A stretch of DNA of 64,000 nt from an uncultured Verrucomicrobiales bacterium (GTDB taxonomy: Bacteria > Verrucomicrobiota > Verrucomicrobiia > Verrucomicrobiales > DEV007). The notes beneath the pieces were generated by a model that had not been told where the DNA came from, searched no databases, and saw nothing but the letters and a program-made list of their open reading frames with translations. Made by a program: the position numbers and the translations under genes. The stretch spans positions 1-64,000 of the forward strand of contig CALSSN010000027.1 in assembly GCA_943789025.1 (NCBI GenBank), written 5' to 3'. Below, piece after piece: positions 53,233-62,179 of the stretch (position 1 is the first letter of the stretch; each line of letters starts with the position of its first letter).

Positions 53233-55131
53233 TTAAAAGCGCAGTTTCAAGCCACCGAAGACGCCGAGTCCTCGCCCGGGAAACCCAGCGACTTCATCGT
53301 AGTCCTCGTCGAACGCGTTCTCGACCCGAAAGCTGAGGTCGACGTTCTCGTGGACCGTATAGTTTCCGTAGATGCGGCCGAGAAAGTAGTCATCACCCAT
53401 GATGGTCTCGAATGAGACCGGGTCGATGTCCGTGCGGTCCGCCACCCAGTATCCTCCCATACCGAGGGTCAGGCGCTCGATGGGAGTCCAGTTCAGGTCG
53501 AAGCCGAGAGTATGTTTCGGCCGCCGGAGCAGGCGATCACCGGTCGAGTCGTTGACTGCCCGAAGGTAGGTGTAGGCAAGCTGATAGTTGAGCTGATCCG
53601 CAATGCGTCCGCTCCATTGCAGTTCCAGTCCTGAGGTCGAAGCATCTTCAAGGTTGACCACGGTGGACGGGAAGGATCCGAAGTCCGAGGTGATGAGGTC
53701 GTCGATGTCGTTCTCGAACCAGGTCAGCGCGAGGGTTCCCAGCGGCCCGAGGTCCTGTTCAATCCCCACATCCCATCCGAGCGATTCCTCGGGCTCGAGA
53801 TCCGGGTTACCGATGAAGGAACTGCTCGTAGCATGGAGCTCGAAGAAAGACGGGGCTCGGAAGGCGGATCCTGCACTGCCGCGCAGGGTGGTGCCGGTGG
53901 CTTCGATGCCATAGGCGCCGGCGACCCTCCAGGTGAGGACGTCCCCGAACGAATCGTAGTCTTCCCACCTGGCTCCTCCTGTCAGGGTGAATGCTTCGGT
54001 AATTTTGAGGCTTTGCTGGAGATAAGCAGCCACCAGTGTTTCAGTGTCATCGATCGAGCCGAAGCCGGTGTTGAGGACGCTGTTATTTTCGAAGCCGACT
54101 CCGAACAGAGTGGTGTGCCCGGTTGTCCACTCGACGGTGTTGCGCCAGTCGAGGACGACCTTCTCGTTGTCGATCTGGCTCGAGCCGAGAGGTGGAAAAT
54201 TGAAAGTGAGATTCTGGTTCAACCACCCGGCAACAAGGTGGGTATGCCAGAGGTCGTTCACGTAATGCCCGATCGAGGCGGTGAGCAGGAGAAACTCTTC
54301 TTCGTCGGAATTGTCGGGGTCGTTTTCGAAGACACTTCCCGGGGATTCAAAGTCGCGGAGGGCTCCGCGGAGAGTGAATCCGATCTCTGTGCGGTCGGAC
54401 AGGGCGTGATCGATGCGGGTGGCATAGTAGAGGTTTTCGAAGTCGTTGTTGGACCGGTCGTTGTCGGTCGTCTCCCAGCCAGCAGAAAACGAGTAGGCGG
54501 ATGCGGCGGCTTCTCCCATACTGCTTAATTGGGTATGGAAGGTCCCGAATGAACCCCCGCCGAGTTGGAGCTCTCCCGAGGGGTCGCCCTCGCCACGCGG
54601 GGACCAGAGACTGATCACTCCGCCGATCGCTTCACCGCCATAGAGGGCGCTTTGCGGTCCTCGCAGGATCTCGATGGCCTGGAGGTTGTGAGTGACGGCC
54701 CCGCCGATAAAGTTGTTGGAGAAGACGTTGGAGTCACTGATCCGGATCCCATCGACGAGGAACTGGGTCTGGTTGGAATTGACCCCTCTGAGGAAAACGG
54801 AGGAGACCGATCCAGGCTGGCCGGAGGAAGCAAGGGTCACCCCGGGGACGATCTGCAGTGCCTCCCTGAAAGTTCGGATCTGGCGGGCTTTCAGTTCCTT
54901 TGCCGGGAGGAGGGTGACAGCGCTGCCGACATCCTCAGGGGAGGCAGCAAACTTGGTGGGCGTGACCACGAGGGTCTCGTTGGACCAGTCCACGTCCGAG
55001 GGTGCAGGCTCCTCGTTGGCAGTTGCAGGGGTGGTGTCCGGGGTGGTGTTGGTCTGTGCCTGTGCGCTCACCGAAAAGGTGAAAGCAGTCAAGGCACCCA
55101 GTAGGTGTTTAATCGGTTGTGTTAGGGTCAT
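53233..55131 (-). CDS. btuB: TonB-dependent vitamin B12 receptor
   Basis: A 632-residue outer-membrane receptor starting at ATG 55131 (MTLTQPIKHLLGALTAFTFS, signal peptide to AQAQ). ETLVVTPTKFA is the TonB box region. The plug shows FREALQIVPGVTLASSGQPG, VFLRGVNSNQTQFLVDGIRI and IEILRGPQSALYGGEAIGGV. The barrel ends VENAFDEDYDEVAGFPGRGLG with a terminal LRF. The calling as BtuB rests on receptor family plus the cobalamin riboswitch directly upstream. It imports corrinoids, with energy from the TonB encoded just upstream. Confidence 0.9.
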   Translation of the reverse strand: MTLTQPIKHLLGALTAFTFSVSAQAQTNTTPDTTPATANEEPAPSDVDWSNETLVVTPTKFAASPEDVGSAVTLLPAKELKARQIRTFREALQIVPGVTLASSGQPGSVSSVFLRGVNSNQTQFLVDGIRISDSNVFSNNFIGGAVTHNLQAIEILRGPQSALYGGEAIGGVISLWSPRGEGDPSGELQLGGGSFGTFHTQLSSMGEAAASAYSFSAGWETTDNDRSNNDFENLYYATRIDHALSDRTEIGFTLRGALRDFESPGSVFENDPDNSDEEEFLLLTASIGHYVNDLWHTHLVAGWLNQNLTFNFPPLGSSQIDNEKVVLDWRNTVEWTTGHTTLFGVGFENNSVLNTGFGSIDDTETLVAAYLQQSLKITEAFTLTGGARWEDYDSFGDVLTWRVAGAYGIEATGTTLRGSAGSAFRAPSFFELHATSSSFIGNPDLEPEESLGWDVGIEQDLGPLGTLALTWFENDIDDLITSDFGSFPSTVVNLEDASTSGLELQWSGRIADQLNYQLAYTYLRAVNDSTGDRLLRRPKHTLGFDLNWTPIERLTLGMGGYWVADRTDIDPVSFETIMGDDYFLGRIYGNYTVHENVDLSFRVENAFDEDYDEVAGFPGRGLGVFGGLKLRF

Positions 55132-55177
55132 GTTTTGTCTCCATAGCCAGTGCTTCGCTGGCGGTTGACGGTTGCTT

Positions 55178-55290
55178 GTCGGGCTGGCGATCCGGCTTGA
55201 AGCACGCTGGGTGGCAGAACTTCTCACGGTGGCGGCACCGCTCCAGAGTTTCACTGGATTTCCCTCTTTTGGTGCTCGTTGGTAGACGAG
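55178..55290 (-). promoter_or_regulatory. Cobalamin riboswitch (adenosylcobalamin-type)
   Basis: On the minus strand the leader contains GAGCAC (from 55277), GGGAAATCCAGTG, ACTCTGGAGC, then GCCGCCACCGTGA (55236-55224), a near match to the B12-box region CCCGCAACTGTGA, then GTGCTTC pairing back to GAGCAC, and AAGCCGGATCGCCAGCCC (55198-55181), matching the AAGxCxGAxxxCCxGCC end. Order and spacing agree with the cobalamin riboswitch core. It ends ~47 bases before btuB and would shut off btuB when B12 is plentiful. Confidence 0.88.
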
Positions 55291-55398
55291 CTTCCCGACA
55301 AATCCCCGGACTCTCTCCGAGGAGCGGTAGACTGGGTGGGGAAGGCAGGTTTGTCAACGGCGATCGAATCGAGAATGGCCTCGAAAAAGATCCTCGAA

Positions 55399-56247
55399 TC
55401 AGCTCGGCCGGAAGACGACGTTGACCCGGGTCGCGCTTGCAATGGCAAGCCCTTCGCGTCTGGCGGGACGGTATTTCCATCGCAGGACTCCGGAGCAGGC
55501 CGAGCGGTCGAGGGTCGGATTTCCAGAACTGCGGTGGACTTCCGCACAAGTCACCCGGCCAATTTCATCGACAGTAATCGCAAGGACGACCACCCCGCCG
55601 ACGCCTCGGTTCCGGAGTGAGGTCGGGTAGGTTGGAGTGACTTTACGAATGCAGACCGGCGCCTCTACCCTGCCTTGCGGGCGACCTGGAGGGGGCGTGG
55701 GAGGAGGGCTGGTTTGAGCGACGCTGGCTGATGCTGCAGTTTTCTCGCGGGCGGGCACGGAAGGAACCGAAGAAACCGATGGGCCGGGAGGTGTGGCAGG
55801 GAGTGGAGGAGAGGGTGGGCTGACCTCGGCAACCCGTGCGCTGACAGCCTGGCGGGAGGCGTCGGCCTTTTGGGGGATTTCTTTTCCTTCCCTCCCGGGT
55901 GGGCTCGGATCCACGACACTGAGCAGGGGGGCGGCAGGGGAGGCGGAGGCAGAGAGTAGGGGCGGCCCGGTCAGGTTCGGGGGGATTGCAGGTCGCGTAG
56001 CGCGAGGCGGCGCGATCCGCGGTGCTGGTGGTATCTCTGCCCAGGCCTGGCCGGTTGGGCGTGCGGGTGTCGCTGCCGCCGCATTCTGGAGAGCAGGCGC
56101 GAAAGAAATTTCCAGACTCGGGTAAGTTTCCTGGTAGAGCCCTGGATTCGAGCGCGCCGGCGCGTGCGTCCCCCACCAGATCGCGGAGAGGTGGAGCACG
56201 ATCGATCCTGTGATGGAAAACAGGAAGAGTTTTTTGCGAGTGGTCAC
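55399..56247 (-). CDS. tonB: TonB energy-transducing protein
   Basis: A 282-residue protein with one N-terminal membrane anchor (LFLFSITGSIVLHLSAIWWG, including the S-x3-H motif of TonB anchors), a long Pro/Ser/Ala-rich periplasmic spacer (residues ~60-190) and a C-terminal TonB domain (CIRKVTPTYPTSLRNRGVGG, VVLAITVDEIGRV, LRWKYRPAR). It passes the energy of the proton gradient from ExbBD to outer-membrane receptors. No exbB/exbD is nearby. It lies upstream of btuB on the same strand, with the riboswitch between them, so btuB may be transcribed partly from here. Confidence 0.88.
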   Translation of the reverse strand: MTTRKKLFLFSITGSIVLHLSAIWWGTHAPARSNPGLYQETYPSLEISFAPALQNAAAATPARPTGQAWAEIPPAPRIAPPRATRPAIPPNLTGPPLLSASASPAAPLLSVVDPSPPGREGKEIPQKADASRQAVSARVAEVSPPSPPLPATPPGPSVSSVPSVPAREKTAASASVAQTSPPPTPPPGRPQGRVEAPVCIRKVTPTYPTSLRNRGVGGVVVLAITVDEIGRVTCAEVHRSSGNPTLDRSACSGVLRWKYRPARREGLAIASATRVNVVFRPS

Positions 56248-56333
56248 GGGGTGAAAAAGTGTGCGCAGGGAGGAGAAAGAAGGTTTCGCTTACTTGGTAA
56301 AATTTGGGATTTCCTGGAATGTGCGGGTTCGGG

Positions 56334-57092
56334 TCAGGTCACAGTGATTTCGATTGTCATCGTTCTGAGTGCTTCAAGGATTTCGGGGTCGGCGTCTCGG
56401 GTGGTGACCAAGGTTTTAAGATCGCTGCATGCGGCGAAGAAAAAAGACGAACGGTGTCCGATTTTTGTTCCGTCGGCCATGAAACAGACGTCCTCGGATG
56501 CCCGGATGACGTGCTCTTTGAAGGCTGCCTGCCTTGGGTTGCTCTCGCTGATGCCACGTTCCAGATCAAGCCCGTTCCCCGAAAAAAACATGCGGTGAAT
56601 GTTGTAGCTGAGCAGAGTTTTTTTGGCTGCCTCGCCGATGAATGAACGGGAGCGGGCCTCGTAGAAGCCCCCTGTGCAGATCAGGTCGATATGGTCGCTG
56701 CCGCCCAGAGCAGAAATCACATCGTGGGAGTTAGAGATTACGGTGATAGGGAAATCCGGAAGGTACTGGGTGATCGAGAGGGCGGTGGAGCTGGCGTCGA
56801 TAAAAATCGTCTCGTTCGGCTCGATCCGCTGGGCCGCGGCTTTGGCGATCTCGCTCTTTGCCTCCCGGTTGATCAGCTGGCGTTCGTTTAAGGAGAGCTC
56901 GCGGATGGCGCGGTTGGGAGGAACCGCACCGCCGTGCGTCCGCACCAGAAAGCCCTGGGTCTCGAGCATCTCGAGATCTTTGCGAAGTGTTTCGTTGGTG
57001 ACGTCGAGACTGCAAGCGATGTCCTTGGTGCGCACCGATCCCTGCTCGGCAAGGGCGTTTAGAATCTGGTGGTGTCTCTCAGCGGCAAGCAT
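56334..57092 (-). CDS. DeoR-family transcriptional regulator
   Basis: A 252-residue regulator. MLAAERHHQILNALAEQGSV and TKDIACSLDVTNETLRKDLEM form the N-terminal winged HTH; GFLVRTHGGAV is the DeoR linker. The C-terminal sensor domain has ETIFIDASSTALSITQYL and FMADGTKIG, which bind a sugar phosphate in relatives. It is divergent from the microcompartment operon, and a perfect inverted repeat lies between the two. It most likely represses the operon until a fucose or rhamnose phosphate appears, as in other PVM microcompartment loci. Confidence 0.9.
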   Translation of the reverse strand: MLAAERHHQILNALAEQGSVRTKDIACSLDVTNETLRKDLEMLETQGFLVRTHGGAVPPNRAIRELSLNERQLINREAKSEIAKAAAQRIEPNETIFIDASSTALSITQYLPDFPITVISNSHDVISALGGSDHIDLICTGGFYEARSRSFIGEAAKKTLLSYNIHRMFFSGNGLDLERGISESNPRQAAFKEHVIRASEDVCFMADGTKIGHRSSFFFAACSDLKTLVTTRDADPEILEALRTMTIEITVT

Positions 57093-57139
57093 GCAATTCT
57101 TTGTTTAATTGGGTTTTTTTAGTATTTTCTTTGTTTTTT

Positions 57140-57153
57140 GTTGACTTGTCAAC
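57140..57153. promoter_or_regulatory. Candidate DeoR operator, GTTGAC-TT-GTCAAC
   Basis: A perfect 6+2+6 inverted repeat in the short divergent region between the regulator start (57092) and pduL. Its first half, TTGACT, could also serve as a -35-like hexamer on the plus strand, although no matching -10 is seen before the ATG at 57168. The placement suggests regulator binding; no experiment supports it. Confidence 0.55.
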
Positions 57154-57167
57154 CGAGAGGTGGAAGC

Positions 57168-57872
57168 ATGGTGTTCACGTTGAACTTTCCTATGTCAGTT
57201 TCTCAGCAAAATAAGACTCCTCGCGCAGTGATCGAACACATGGTGCGCGAACAGGTTTACCGGGATATGGGCTTGCCCCTCACCCCGCAAGCCAAGGCAC
57301 CCAATGGATTGGTGGTCAATGTCAGTGCGCGGCACTGTCACCTGACCCCGGCTGCGGTAGAGGCGTTGTTTGGGCCTGGTCATGAACTTACTCCGAAGAA
57401 ATGGCTTTATCAAGAGGGCGCCTATGCCGCTGAGGAAGCGGTGACTCTGATCGGGCCGCGCAGCCGGGTGATTTCCAATCTGCGGATTCTCGGTCCCTGC
57501 CGGGAACTCAATCAGGTCGAGCTTGCCTTCACCGATGCCATCGCGCTCGGTTTTGACATCCCGCTCAAAATGTCCGGCGATGTAGCGGGCACTCCAGGCT
57601 GTATGCTGATGGGACCCAATGGTTACTTTAAGATGGACGAGGGCGTGATTCGCGCCCAACCGCACGTCCACATGCACCCGAGCGATGCTTCTTATTACGG
57701 CGTCAAGCATCTCGATAACATGCGGATGAAAGTGCATGGCGCCTGCTCGGTGACTTTTGATGATATCGTGGTGCGGGTGGATGAAAGCTTCAGTCTTGAG
57801 GCTCACATCGACACCGACGAAGGCAATGCCTGTGGGCTCAAGCCCGAGAGTTTCTGCGAGCTCATCAAATAG
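57168..57872 (+). CDS. pduL: Phosphate propanoyl/acyltransferase, microcompartment-associated
   Basis: A ~234-residue PduL-type phosphotransacylase. VVNVSARHCHLTPAAVEALF holds the first His zinc ligands and AQPHVHMHPSDASYYG the second group; between them lie GPRSRVISNLRILGPCR and HLDNMRMKV. The N-terminal SVSQQNKTPRAVIEHMVREQVYRDMG can form the amphipathic helix used to enter microcompartments. ATG 57168 has a good GAGAGGTGG ribosome binding site; ATG 57192 is an alternative. It turns acyl-CoA made in the shell into acyl-phosphate and frees CoA. It is the first gene of the operon. Confidence 0.92.
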   Translation: MVFTLNFPMSVSQQNKTPRAVIEHMVREQVYRDMGLPLTPQAKAPNGLVVNVSARHCHLTPAAVEALFGPGHELTPKKWLYQEGAYAAEEAVTLIGPRSRVISNLRILGPCRELNQVELAFTDAIALGFDIPLKMSGDVAGTPGCMLMGPNGYFKMDEGVIRAQPHVHMHPSDASYYGVKHLDNMRMKVHGACSVTFDDIVVRVDESFSLEAHIDTDEGNACGLKPESFCELIK

Positions 57873-57935
57873 CTAACTAACCAACCAAACAACCAGCCAG
57901 AGAACAATCTCAATTAACAACAAAAAACTTAGACC

Positions 57936-58205
57936 ATGAATAAGGCCCTAGGAATGATCGAAACGAAAGGCTACGCCGGCAATGTCGAGGCAGCAGATGC
58001 CATGGCGAAAGCTGCCAACGTAGAAATTGTCAAGCAGGTGCAGATCGGTGCGGGATACCTCACCATTCTCGTCACCGGTGACGTCGGGAGCGTGAAAGCT
58101 GCCGTTGACTCCGGAGCGGAAGCGGCAGGTCGCGTAGGCGATCTTGTCAGCGCCCATGTGATCGCGCGCCCGGCGCCCGAACTTCTCAAGCAGTTCGGAC
58201 TCTAA
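57936..58205 (+). CDS. Microcompartment shell protein, BMC-H (hexamer), copy 1
   Basis: An 89-residue single BMC domain protein. KALGMIETKGYAGNVEAADAM is the canonical start and VTGDVGSVKAAVDSGAEAAG the central motif, ending SAHVIARPAPELL. It should form hexameric tiles with a small central pore in the shell facets. The pore-loop region following VQIGAGYLTILV differs from copies 2 and 3, so pore chemistry may differ. It lies 63 bases after pduL. Confidence 0.95.
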   Translation: MNKALGMIETKGYAGNVEAADAMAKAANVEIVKQVQIGAGYLTILVTGDVGSVKAAVDSGAEAAGRVGDLVSAHVIARPAPELLKQFGL

Positions 58206-58257
58206 GTAAGCGTCCCCTCACTCACATTTTATACTGATTAATAAAGAAAGAAATATT

Positions 58258-58536
58258 ATGGCTAAACAAGCACTTGGAATTATCGAGACCGTGGGTCTCA
58301 CGTCGTTGATCGAAGCCGCGGATGCGGCGATCAAAGCAGCGGATGTCACGATGACTGGATGGGACAAGATCGGATCTGGTCTCGTCTGTGCCTTCTTCAC
58401 CGGTGATGTGGCAGCAGTGAAAGCTGGCGTCGATGCCGGGGCAGAAGCAGCAGCCCAAGTGGGCGAAGTCAGCTCCGTGCTCGTCATTCCCCGCCCACAC
58501 GAGGACCTCGGGAAAATGGGCTCCTGGATGGCATAA
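58258..58536 (+). CDS. Microcompartment shell protein, BMC-H (hexamer), copy 2
   Basis: A 92-residue BMC domain protein: KQALGIIETVGLTSLIEAAD, FFTGDVAAVKAGVDAGAEAA, VLVIPRPHEDLG. The central stretch DKIGSGLVCAFF replaces the QIGAGYLTILV of copy 1. It keeps the BMC fold and length, with a short C-terminal extension (GKMGSWMA). A facet protein is expected. It is separated from copy 1 by ~50 bases and shares the operon. Confidence 0.95.
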   Translation: MAKQALGIIETVGLTSLIEAADAAIKAADVTMTGWDKIGSGLVCAFFTGDVAAVKAGVDAGAEAAAQVGEVSSVLVIPRPHEDLGKMGSWMA

Positions 58537-58593
58537 GGTTCCTGCCAGGAACACACAGTTCCCGCTTACGTAGTTCATCGAAGCTCCGTCACT

Positions 58594-59775
58594 ATGCTGA
58601 TACTGATCGCCAACTTGGGTTCTACCTCGTTTAAGTACCGCCTCTACCGCATGGCGGCAGCTGGTGCTGACGAGACTGTGCTCGCGTCCGGTGGTTTCGA
58701 GCGGGTGACAGATTATGCGGGAACCATCGATCAGGCACTGGCCGATCTGGTGGCGCAGGGGCACCTGGAAAGCATTGATGACATCGACGCGGTCGGCTTC
58801 AAGACGGTGCTGGGAAGAAATCTCAGTGGCTGTGTTGAGGCGGATGAGCGGGTGATTGAGGCGTTGGAAGGGTTTCGCGAGGTCGCCCCGGCCCATAACC
58901 CGCCGTATGCTGAAGGGATTCGGCTGTTTGGCAAGACCCTTCCGAAGGCGCGCTTGGTGGCTCTCTTCGAGACCGCCTTTTACCAGTGGGTTCCCGAAGC
59001 CGCCTCCCGTTACGCGGTGCCCCGCGCATGGCATGAAGCCGGCATCCAGCGCTATGGCTTCCATGGCGCAAGCCACAAGTACGTGGCGGAGCGTTCTGCA
59101 GAGATGATGGGTCGTGACGCTGTTGCCGAAATGGTCCGTGGGCTCTACCAGAATGGCCCCAGACCGGTGGCTGGTGAACCGCTGCGAGTGGTGTCATTTC
59201 ACCTCGGCGGAAGCAGCTCGGTAACCGGAATCAGGAATGGCGTCGCCATCGGAACCAGCATGGGATTTTCCCCTCAGAGTGGGCTCCCGCAGAATAACCG
59301 GGTGGGCGATCTCGACTCAGGGGCACTGCCCTTCGCGATCAAAACCCTGGGACTCACACTGGAAGAGGCCGAGAAGCAGCTCACCCGGGAAGCGGGTCTG
59401 CTCGGCGTATCCGGCGTCAGTAATGACGTGCGTGATATCGGCGATGCGGCTGCAGAAGGAAACAAGGATGCCCAGCTCGCCCTCGAGATGCTGGCCGACT
59501 CTGCCCGCCGGTGGGCATCGAGTTTTCTCTTCGACCTCGGCGGGATCGACGCGCTGGTCTTCACCGCGGGAATCGGGGAAAACCGCGATGACCTCAGGGC
59601 AGCGATCTGCCGGGATCTGGAAGGCTTCGGCGCAGAACTTGACCCCGAAAAAAATAGCGCCTGCCGCGGGAAGGAAGCAGTGATCAGCACCGACGCATCG
59701 CAGGTCAAGATCCTGGTCATCCCGGCCAACGAAGAACTCGTCCTGGCACGCGAAGTCGCCCGAAAAATTTCCTGA
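58594..59775 (+). CDS. ackA: Acetate/propionate kinase
   Basis: A 393-residue acetokinase. LILIANLGSTSFKYRLYRM is the phosphate-binding start (N-x-G-S-T-S), GFHGASHKYVAER and FHLGGSSSVTGIRNGVAIGT are the family motifs with catalytic Asn/Arg region, and FTAGIGENRDDLRAAICRDL closes the ATP site. It makes ATP from the acyl-phosphate produced by PduL. The gene sits between shell genes, typical of PVM microcompartment operons. It has no obvious encapsulation helix, so it probably works in the cytosol. Confidence 0.94.
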   Translation: MLILIANLGSTSFKYRLYRMAAAGADETVLASGGFERVTDYAGTIDQALADLVAQGHLESIDDIDAVGFKTVLGRNLSGCVEADERVIEALEGFREVAPAHNPPYAEGIRLFGKTLPKARLVALFETAFYQWVPEAASRYAVPRAWHEAGIQRYGFHGASHKYVAERSAEMMGRDAVAEMVRGLYQNGPRPVAGEPLRVVSFHLGGSSSVTGIRNGVAIGTSMGFSPQSGLPQNNRVGDLDSGALPFAIKTLGLTLEEAEKQLTREAGLLGVSGVSNDVRDIGDAAAEGNKDAQLALEMLADSARRWASSFLFDLGGIDALVFTAGIGENRDDLRAAICRDLEGFGAELDPEKNSACRGKEAVISTDASQVKILVIPANEELVLAREVARKIS

Positions 59776-59880
59776 ATCGCCCGCAATTCTACCGAATTCT
59801 CCCGTAACCCGCCCTCAGCAAGGCGGAAACTCAGTTTCCTATCAACCAATCAAACCAGAATCAACCAAACAAGTAAAACC

Positions 59881-60180
59881 ATGACCAAACAAGCAATCGG
59901 AATTCTCGAAACCAAAGGTCTCGCCTGTCTCGTGAGTGGCACCGACGCCATGCTCAAGTCTGCGAACGTAACTCTCGCCGGCCCGATGCGGCAGATCGGC
60001 AGCGCCATGTGCAACGTCGTCGTCGAAGGCGATGTCGCTGCAGTGAAGGCGGCTATTGATGCCGGTGCAGAGGCTGCAAGCCAGCTTGGCAATGTCCTCA
60101 GCGCCCACGTCATCGCCCGTCCGAACGAATCCCTTGGAGGTGTCCTCCCCGCATCGGCTGCCGGTGGTGGCAAGAAGTAG
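59881..60180 (+). CDS. Microcompartment shell protein, BMC-H (hexamer), copy 3
   Basis: A 99-residue BMC domain protein: KQAIGILETKGLACLVSGTD, VVVEGDVAAVKAAIDAGAEA, LSAHVIARPNESLGG, with a short Ala/Gly/Lys tail. Its pore-near segment GPMRQIGSAMCNVVVEG carries a Cys and differs from both other copies. Three BMC-H genes give the shell a choice of pore types. Position after ackA, with ~105 bases in between. Confidence 0.95.
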   Translation: MTKQAIGILETKGLACLVSGTDAMLKSANVTLAGPMRQIGSAMCNVVVEGDVAAVKAAIDAGAEAASQLGNVLSAHVIARPNESLGGVLPASAAGGGKK

Positions 60181-60293
60181 ATAGGCGCATCGGATAGATT
60201 CTGCGGGAGGGCAGGCAGGTAGCCTAACAGCACCTCCGCCCCTCTCTCCGCCGGATCGCTACGGGTTCAGCAACTCAATAACCAGACACCACC

Positions 60294-60602
60294 ATGTTTC
60301 TCGCAGAGGTCATCGGTCACGTCGTTGCGACGAAGAAAGACAAAAACCTGAAGGGTAAGAAGCTTCTGCTTCTTCGCCCGAAGCTTGTCGACGAGAAAAA
60401 CCCCGGTCAGTTTCGCAATGGGGTGAATACCATCGTCGCGGTCGACAACGTGGGAGCTGGTGAGGGTGAGCTTGTCATGTTCTGCCAGGGCAGCTCTGCC
60501 CGGCAGGCGGAAGGACTCAAGCCTCTCCCGGTTGACGCTGCGGTGGTCTCAATTGTCGACACCGTCAATGTGCTCGGCAAAAAAATCTACAACTGTAACT
60601 AA
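60294..60602 (+). CDS. Microcompartment vertex protein, BMC-P (EutN/CcmL), copy 1
   Basis: A 102-residue pentamer-forming shell protein: MFLAEVIGHVVATKKDKNLKG, KLLLLRPKLVDEK, VAVDNVGAGEGELVMFCQGS, VVSIVDTVNVLGKKIYN. The V-G-A-G-x-G-E-x-V motif defines the family. It caps the vertices of the polyhedral shell. Confidence 0.94.
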   Translation: MFLAEVIGHVVATKKDKNLKGKKLLLLRPKLVDEKNPGQFRNGVNTIVAVDNVGAGEGELVMFCQGSSARQAEGLKPLPVDAAVVSIVDTVNVLGKKIYNCN

Positions 60603-60633
60603 CTGAATCATCCAGTCCGCCACCGTGAAGAAC

Positions 60634-62127
60634 ATGGATCAAGAAGCACTTCGCAACGTCGTAGAAAACGTCCTGGGTCGACTGCGTGAGGAAAACGGAG
60701 CAGCCGCGCCGGCGCCGCCCGCCCCGGCAGAGAGTTCTTCCCCGTCCGGGGATGTCGCGTCCTGCGAGTGTGGCAAGGAGTCCCCATCGGGAGCTGCCCA
60801 TTACGGGGTTTTCAACTGTGTCTGCCAGGCAGCGGATGCCGCGCACGCTGCCTTCCTGCAACTTAAGGAACTGGGAGTTGCGGGGCGGTCCCGTGCCATC
60901 GACATCGTCAAGGACATCTGTGTCTCGAATGCCGAGGCCTGGGGGAAGTTTGAGCTTGAGGAAACCAAAATCGGTCGCCTCGATCATAAGATTGAAAAGC
61001 TGAAAATCGTCAAGCTCGTTCCCGGAGTCGAATGGCTGCGCCCTGACGCCATGAGCGGGGACAATGGCATCACGCTCGAAGAGTATGCTCCTTTCGGCGT
61101 GGTCGGTGCGATTTTGCCGGTGACCCACTCGGTCCCGACTCTGACCGGCAACGTCATCAACATGGTGGCCGCAGGAAATGCGGTGCTGTTCAATCCGCAT
61201 CCGGGGGGCGCGAAAAGCGCAGCCATGGCAGTGAAGGCTTACAACCAAGCGATCGAAAAGGAATTGGGGATCGCCAACCTGATCTGCACGATCGAATCGC
61301 CGACCATCGAGTCTTTCGAAAAGATCTGCCAGAACGACAAGGTGGACCTGCTGGCGATCACCGGCGGTCCTGCGGTGGTGGCGGCTGCCATGCGTTCGGG
61401 CAAGCGCTCGATCTGCGCCGGCCCTGGAAATCCGGTCGTGGTGGTTGATGAGACGGCCAATCTCGACAAGGCAGCAACCTGCATCATTGCCGGCGGCGCC
61501 TTTGATAACAACCTCCTCTGTATCGGAGAGAAGGTTGTCTTTGTGGTGGATGCTGTTTTCGACGCCTTCATGGAGGCGATGACAAAAGCCGGCGCGGTGC
61601 AGCTCAATGCCTCGCAGCTGGAGAAACTGACCAAGGTGGCATTCAACATCGAGGATGGTGCCGGGGGGTGCAGTGAGGCAGTCTTGAATCGTGACCTGAT
61701 CGGTGCGGATGCCTCGGTGCTTGCCGGGCATGGCGGTCTCGACGTCCCACGCGGCACAGAGTTGATCTTTGCCGAGACCGAAGCTGAGCACCCCTACGTG
61801 CAGAAGGAGCAGATGATGCCCATGATGCCGATTGTGCGGGTGCCGGATTTCAAAACCGGAGTGGCTCTGGCCAAAGAAGCTGAGCACGGCTACCGCCACT
61901 CTGCGATCATCCACTCGAGCAACGTCGACCATATGACCTACATGGCGCGGGCCATGGACACGACCATCTTCGTCAAAAACGGGTCGTGCGTGGCTGGGCT
62001 CGGGCTCGGCGGTGAGGGGTATCTCAGTTACTCGATCGCCACCACTACCGGCGAGGGAATTACCACACCGAAGACCTTCACGCGTATCCGTCGCTGTGTG
62101 ATGGCGGAGAACCTCCGGATTATCTGA
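60634..62127 (+). CDS. CoA-acylating aldehyde dehydrogenase, microcompartment-associated (PduP-like)
   Basis: A 497-residue enzyme. The N-terminal helix MDQEALRNVVENVLGRLREE, followed by a Pro/Ala linker (residues ~24-38), is an encapsulation peptide. The catalytic domain has LEEYAPFGVVGAILPVTHSV, the nucleotide region AAGNAVLFNPHPGG, ITGGPAVVAAAMRSGKR, and the nucleophile Cys296 in AFDNNLLCIGEKVVF. It oxidises the aldehyde from the aldolase (lactaldehyde or its product) to acyl-CoA with NAD. GTG 60625 is an alternative start. An additional Cys pair (CNCVCQA-type, FNCVCQAADAAH) precedes the core. Confidence 0.93.
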   Translation: MDQEALRNVVENVLGRLREENGAAAPAPPAPAESSSPSGDVASCECGKESPSGAAHYGVFNCVCQAADAAHAAFLQLKELGVAGRSRAIDIVKDICVSNAEAWGKFELEETKIGRLDHKIEKLKIVKLVPGVEWLRPDAMSGDNGITLEEYAPFGVVGAILPVTHSVPTLTGNVINMVAAGNAVLFNPHPGGAKSAAMAVKAYNQAIEKELGIANLICTIESPTIESFEKICQNDKVDLLAITGGPAVVAAAMRSGKRSICAGPGNPVVVVDETANLDKAATCIIAGGAFDNNLLCIGEKVVFVVDAVFDAFMEAMTKAGAVQLNASQLEKLTKVAFNIEDGAGGCSEAVLNRDLIGADASVLAGHGGLDVPRGTELIFAETEAEHPYVQKEQMMPMMPIVRVPDFKTGVALAKEAEHGYRHSAIIHSSNVDHMTYMARAMDTTIFVKNGSCVAGLGLGGEGYLSYSIATTTGEGITTPKTFTRIRRCVMAENLRII

Positions 62128-62179
62128 TCTGACCTAATAAGCACCCACATTTTTTCACCCTGTTCACACTGGTATCCTC

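Noticed and set aside
60565-61932. A 455-codon minus-strand open frame
   Set aside because: Antisense shadow of the aldehyde dehydrogenase, which has its catalytic Cys and NAD motifs on the plus strand.
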